Assembly: GCF_028618695.1 (NCBI RefSeq)
Contig: NZ_JAQIVI010000286.1
Coordinates: 1-7,350, forward strand
From: Natrinema soli
GTDB taxonomy: Archaea > Halobacteriota > Halobacteria > Halobacteriales > Natrialbaceae
Direction of reading: 5' to 3'
Length of the DNA stretch: 7,350 nt
Part shown: positions 5,754-7,350 of the stretch, in pieces
Position numbering within the stretch: position 1 is the stretch's first letter
Layout: every line of letters begins with the position of its first letter
Notes under the pieces: model-generated
What the model saw: only the letters and a program-made list of their open reading frames with translations
Databases searched by the model: none
What the model was told of the DNA's origin: nothing
Made by a program: the position numbers and the translations under genes

Positions 5754-6913
5754 TGCAACACCTCCCGGAGTTCCTCGTCGGGCGACCAGGTGCCGTCGTG
5801 GCTTGCTTCGTCTCCGTCGACTCGAGCACGGATGAGCGAGACGCTCGCGCGAAACAGCGATATCTGGGTGTCGAACAGGGAGTACAACGGCTGGAGCGGG
5901 CCGAGTGCATCGCGCGAGCCAAGTGCCGTAAAGGCGAGAACGCCGGCCGGGGTCGCCAGCCCGAACGGTCCGGCGACCGCCAGCGAGCCGATCGTGGCGA
6001 CCGCGATCCCCGTCGCGACGAGCCACGGCGAGACGATCATGAACCACCAGTTAAAGGGAAGGACGATGCAGCCGTAGGCACCGTGGCGACCGAGCGCGTC
6101 GCGCTGTCGCCACAGCAATCGGAGCAGGCCCATCGCGCGCCGGTCCTTTTGCTCCCGTCGCTTGCCGAACTCGGAGTGAGCGGCCTCCTTGTAGTGGATG
6201 GCGGGATCGAAGACGACCCGGTCCCCGTTGCGCCGGATCTTGAGCGCGAGTTCGGTGTCGTCGGCGATCGAGTCGTCGTCGATCGGGACGATCGCGTCGC
6301 GCTCGAACGCCGAGAACGGCCCGTGGAAGATCAGCGTCGAGTCGATGTGGGACTCGAGGACCTGAATCATCGTCTGAATGTCGCGATACCCGCGTTCGAC
6401 CCCGCTGTCTCCGATGACCTCGGCGTTGCGGCCGGTTACCGCTCCCACGTCGGGATCGGCGAGGTTTGCGACCGCCGTTCGAACCGCGTCGGGTGCGAGC
6501 CGCGAGTCACAGTCGGTCTTGACGACGACCTCGTTCGCCGCGGCGGCGTAGGCCTGATTCAGGGCGGTCGCCAGTCCCCGCCGCTCGTCCTCCCGGATGA
6601 GCGTCAGCTTCGGCTCCTGACGGCCGGCGAAGAACGTCTCCACCAGCTCGGCCGTTCCGTCGTCGCTCGAGTCGACGACCACGAGTTCGACGTTCTCCAT
6701 CGGGTAGTCGAGTGCGACCAGTTCCTCGAGTTTCGACTCGACGATGGCGGCCTCGTTGTACGTCGGGAGGACGATGCTCACCGACGGCTCTCGGGGCCAC
6801 GTATTGGCGGGCGTCCCCGTCGGCCGTCGGAGGTAGTACACGCCGAGGTAGATCAGATACGGAAGGCCCGTCAGTGCGACCAGTCCGAACAGGGCCTCGA
6901 AGAGGCGCTTCAT
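5750..6913 (-). CDS. Family 2 glycosyltransferase with N- and C-terminal membrane segments
   Basis: This 387-residue protein is the first gene of the operon. A hydrophobic segment (about 4-27) is followed by a GT-A domain: VSIVLPTYNEAAIVESKL (45-62), DSSDDGTAEL (81-90), the metal-binding DxD as Asp134-Cys-Asp136 in KTDCDSRL, HGPFSAFERDAI (197-208), IADDTELALKIRRNG (216-230) carrying the acidic catalytic-base region, and QKDRRAMG (255-262), which matches the QxxRW-like motif of processive membrane GT2 enzymes except for its last residue. Two or more hydrophobic spans follow between about 281 and 332. This architecture fits inverting sugar transfer onto a lipid-linked acceptor, or chain elongation, at the inner membrane face. 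The ATG at 6913 is chosen because the hydrophobic segment starts there. Earlier in-frame ATGs at 6964, 6985 and 7012 add only an uninformative leader and overlap the candidate promoter. GAGG lies 8 nt upstream of this start (6922-6925). The stop overlaps the next gene's GTG. Confidence 0.92.
   Translation of the reverse strand: MKRLFEALFGLVALTGLPYLIYLGVYYLRRPTGTPANTWPREPSVSIVLPTYNEAAIVESKLEELVALDYPMENVELVVVDSSDDGTAELVETFFAGRQEPKLTLIREDERRGLATALNQAYAAAANEVVVKTDCDSRLAPDAVRTAVANLADPDVGAVTGRNAEVIGDSGVERGYRDIQTMIQVLESHIDSTLIFHGPFSAFERDAIVPIDDDSIADDTELALKIRRNGDRVVFDPAIHYKEAAHSEFGKRREQKDRRAMGLLRLLWRQRDALGRHGAYGCIVLPFNWWFMIVSPWLVATGIAVATIGSLAVAGPFGLATPAGVLAFTALGSRDALGPLQPLYSLFDTQISLFRASVSLIRARVDGDEASHDGTWSPDEELREVLQ
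5759..5766 (-). promoter_or_regulatory. Strong Shine-Dalgarno GGGAGGTG for the GTG-started GT4 gene
   Basis: On the minus strand GGGAGGTG lies 5 bases before the GTG at 5753, inside the last codons of the GT2 gene. GGAGGTG is complementary to the archaeal 16S rRNA 3' end. Together with the GTGA overlap it fixes the GTG as the start and rules out the much longer in-frame extension upstream. Confidence 0.8.
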
Positions 6914-6943
6914 AGAGTACGCCTCAACGCTCAACGGACCGTG

Positions 6944-6949
6944 ACTAAA
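6944..6949 (-). promoter_or_regulatory. Candidate TATA-like element for the glycan operon
   Basis: TTTAGT on the minus strand is the most A/T-rich hexamer in the roughly 100 bases before the operon's first gene, centred about 33 nt from the ATG at 6913. Archaeal TATA boxes sit about 27 nt before the start site, which would predict transcription from about 6919 and a leader of only a few bases. That would cut off the GAGG at 6922-6925, so the transcript may be nearly leaderless or start elsewhere. There is no obvious purine-rich BRE. Prediction only. Confidence 0.35.
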
Positions 6950-6953
6950 CCGG

Positions 6954-6978
6954 CCGGCTTGCATTGTGCAAGTGCCGG
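6954..6978. promoter_or_regulatory. Imperfect dyad just upstream of the candidate promoter (possible operator)
   Basis: The sequence has arms CCGG-CTTGCA and TGCAAG-TG-CCGG around a central TTG. The inner 6-bp arms (6958-6963 and 6967-6972) are perfect. The outer CCGG pair (6954-6957 and 6975-6978) is offset by two bases. It lies about 4 bases upstream of the TATA-like element, where BRE contacts or a regulator would be expected. A dimeric DNA-binding regulator is one reading; a small RNA hairpin is unlikely because the site lies upstream of the predicted start. Confidence 0.4.
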
Positions 6979-7097
6979 TCGTCATCACCCCGCAGAGACC
7001 GTCCGAACCCACAACGCAACGGCGTGCTGATCGGCCACTACTCGTACCGGTCGTCCGAAAAGTGCGGTGGCGCGTACGGTGTGGCGACGAGCCGGTG

Positions 7098-7122
7098 CGA
7101 GGCCGAACGGAGTGAGGCCTCG
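7098..7122. repeat. Hairpin repeat unit 1 (7-bp arms, 11-nt loop)
   Basis: CGAGGCC (7098-7104) pairs with GGCCTCG (7116-7122) around the 11-nt loop GAACGGAGTGA. It is the first of three such units with a similar loop in the non-coding stretch upstream of the operon. Confidence 0.7.
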
Positions 7123-7144
7123 AAGAGCGAACGGGGAGCGAATG

Positions 7145-7171
7145 CGAGGTCCGAGCACAGCGAGGACCTCG
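7145..7171. repeat. Hairpin repeat unit 2 (8-bp arms, 11-nt loop)
   Basis: CGAGGTCC (7145-7152) pairs perfectly with GGACCTCG (7164-7171) around the 11-nt loop GAGCACAGCGA. Compared with unit 1, arm changes are matched on both sides, so pairing is kept while the sequence changes. Confidence 0.75.
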
Positions 7172-7179
7172 AGAAGCGA

Positions 7180-7200
7180 ACGGCGAACGACGTGAGCCGT
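7180..7200. repeat. Hairpin repeat unit 3 (5-bp arms, 11-nt loop)
   Basis: ACGGC (7180-7184) pairs with GCCGT (7196-7200) around the 11-nt loop GAACGACGTGA. The arms are unrelated to units 1 and 2, but loop length and pattern are kept. A looser copy of the loop, GAACGAAGTAA, follows at 7263-7273 with only 2-bp arms, and a 13-nt variant (GAACGGGGAGCGA) lies near 7129-7141. Confidence 0.6.
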
Positions 7201-7350
7201 GAGCAGCGTCCCGTGAGCCGCTGGCGAGTCGCCGCTCGAATACACGCGAGGGACGAGTGAGTGAACGAAGTAAACGAGCGTTAGCGCGGAACCGTAATGA
7301 TCAAGATAACTTTTGCAAATATGGACTGAGGAACTGGTCGATCCAGGACT

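Larger units (their letters stand above)
6914..7350. other. Non-coding upstream region with promoter elements, hairpin cluster and AT-rich patch
   Basis: No convincing gene lies in these 437 bases. Next to the operon are the TATA-like element and dyad. From 6979 to about 7090 I see no clear signal. From 7098 to 7275 there are hairpin repeats. From 7291 to 7322 the sequence turns AT-rich, with two short palindromes, TGATCA (7298-7303) and TTTGCAAA (7312-7319). This could belong to a promoter of something beyond the right edge. No tRNA, rRNA or CRISPR array was recognised. Confidence 0.6.

Noticed and set aside
5754..6047. Upstream extension of the first GT4 gene to an ATG at 6047
   Set aside because: It would overlap the GT2 gene by about 300 bases in another frame. 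The GTG at 5753 has GGGAGGTG and a GTGA overlap, and the family's N-terminal strand begins there.
6914..7012. Upstream extension of the GT2 gene to ATGs at 6964-7012
   Set aside because: It adds up to 33 residues with no family resemblance and runs through the promoter and dyad. The hydrophobic segment begins right after the ATG at 6913.
5798..7030. Plus-strand frame of 410 residues opposite the GT2 gene
   Set aside because: It is an antisense shadow of a gene with DxD and membrane helices. The translation is low in information and has no motif.
7098..7200. Hairpins as a transcription terminator
   Set aside because: No gene is seen ending into them from either side, and there is no T-run after the stems. 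Archaeal termination mainly uses T-rich tracts.
6964..7260. Small open frames on both strands of the non-coding region (98 and 86 residues)
   Set aside because: Both are created by the hairpin repeats staying open in several frames, and neither has a motif or ribosome-binding site.
7098..7275. Possible CRISPR array
   Set aside because: Units are short and irregularly spaced, with variable arms and no constant repeat of 25-37 bases separated by unique spacers.

Overview
The window looks like a haloarchaeal chromosome segment. It is GC-rich, its predicted proteins are strongly acidic and rich in Asp, Glu, Ala, Gly, Val and Arg, one junction carries a full GGAGGTG Shine-Dalgarno sequence, and the only long non-coding stretch holds the GAACGNAGTGA-type hairpin repeats often seen between haloarchaeal genes. 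The genus cannot be read from the sequence.

Layout: a single minus-strand operon runs from about 6913 down to base 1 and continues past the left edge. In transcription order it encodes a membrane-anchored family 2 glycosyltransferase (6913-5750), a GT4-type glycosyltransferase (5753-4497), a second and more divergent GT4-type glycosyltransferase (4500-3379), a sulfatase-like protein (3382-1871), a second sulfatase-like protein (1874-753), and the first 252 residues of a type I phosphodiesterase/nucleotide pyrophosphatase-like protein (756-1). All five junctions have the same 4-base NTGA overlap, so the six genes are almost certainly co-transcribed and translationally coupled. No plus-strand gene is supported.

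The 437 bases from 6914 to 7350 hold a candidate promoter (TATA-like TTTAGT at 6944-6949), an imperfect dyad just upstream of it (6954-6978), a cluster of small hairpins with different arms but a constant 11-nt loop (7098-7200, with looser copies to 7275), and an AT-rich patch (7291-7322). No gene is evident there.

How the genes may work together: three glycosyltransferases suggest assembly of a surface glycan (N-glycan, exopolysaccharide or glycolipid) on a lipid carrier at the cytoplasmic face of the membrane. The three hydrolases belong to different branches of the alkaline-phosphatase superfamily, but none has a visible signal peptide or membrane segment. Neither sulfatase-like protein has the Cys needed for a classical formylglycine sulfatase: the nucleophile positions read Ser, Thr and Thr along the operon. 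I infer that they handle phosphate, phosphodiester or sulfate groups on cytosolic glycan precursors rather than degrading external sulfated polymers. That role, and the glycan itself, are unproven.
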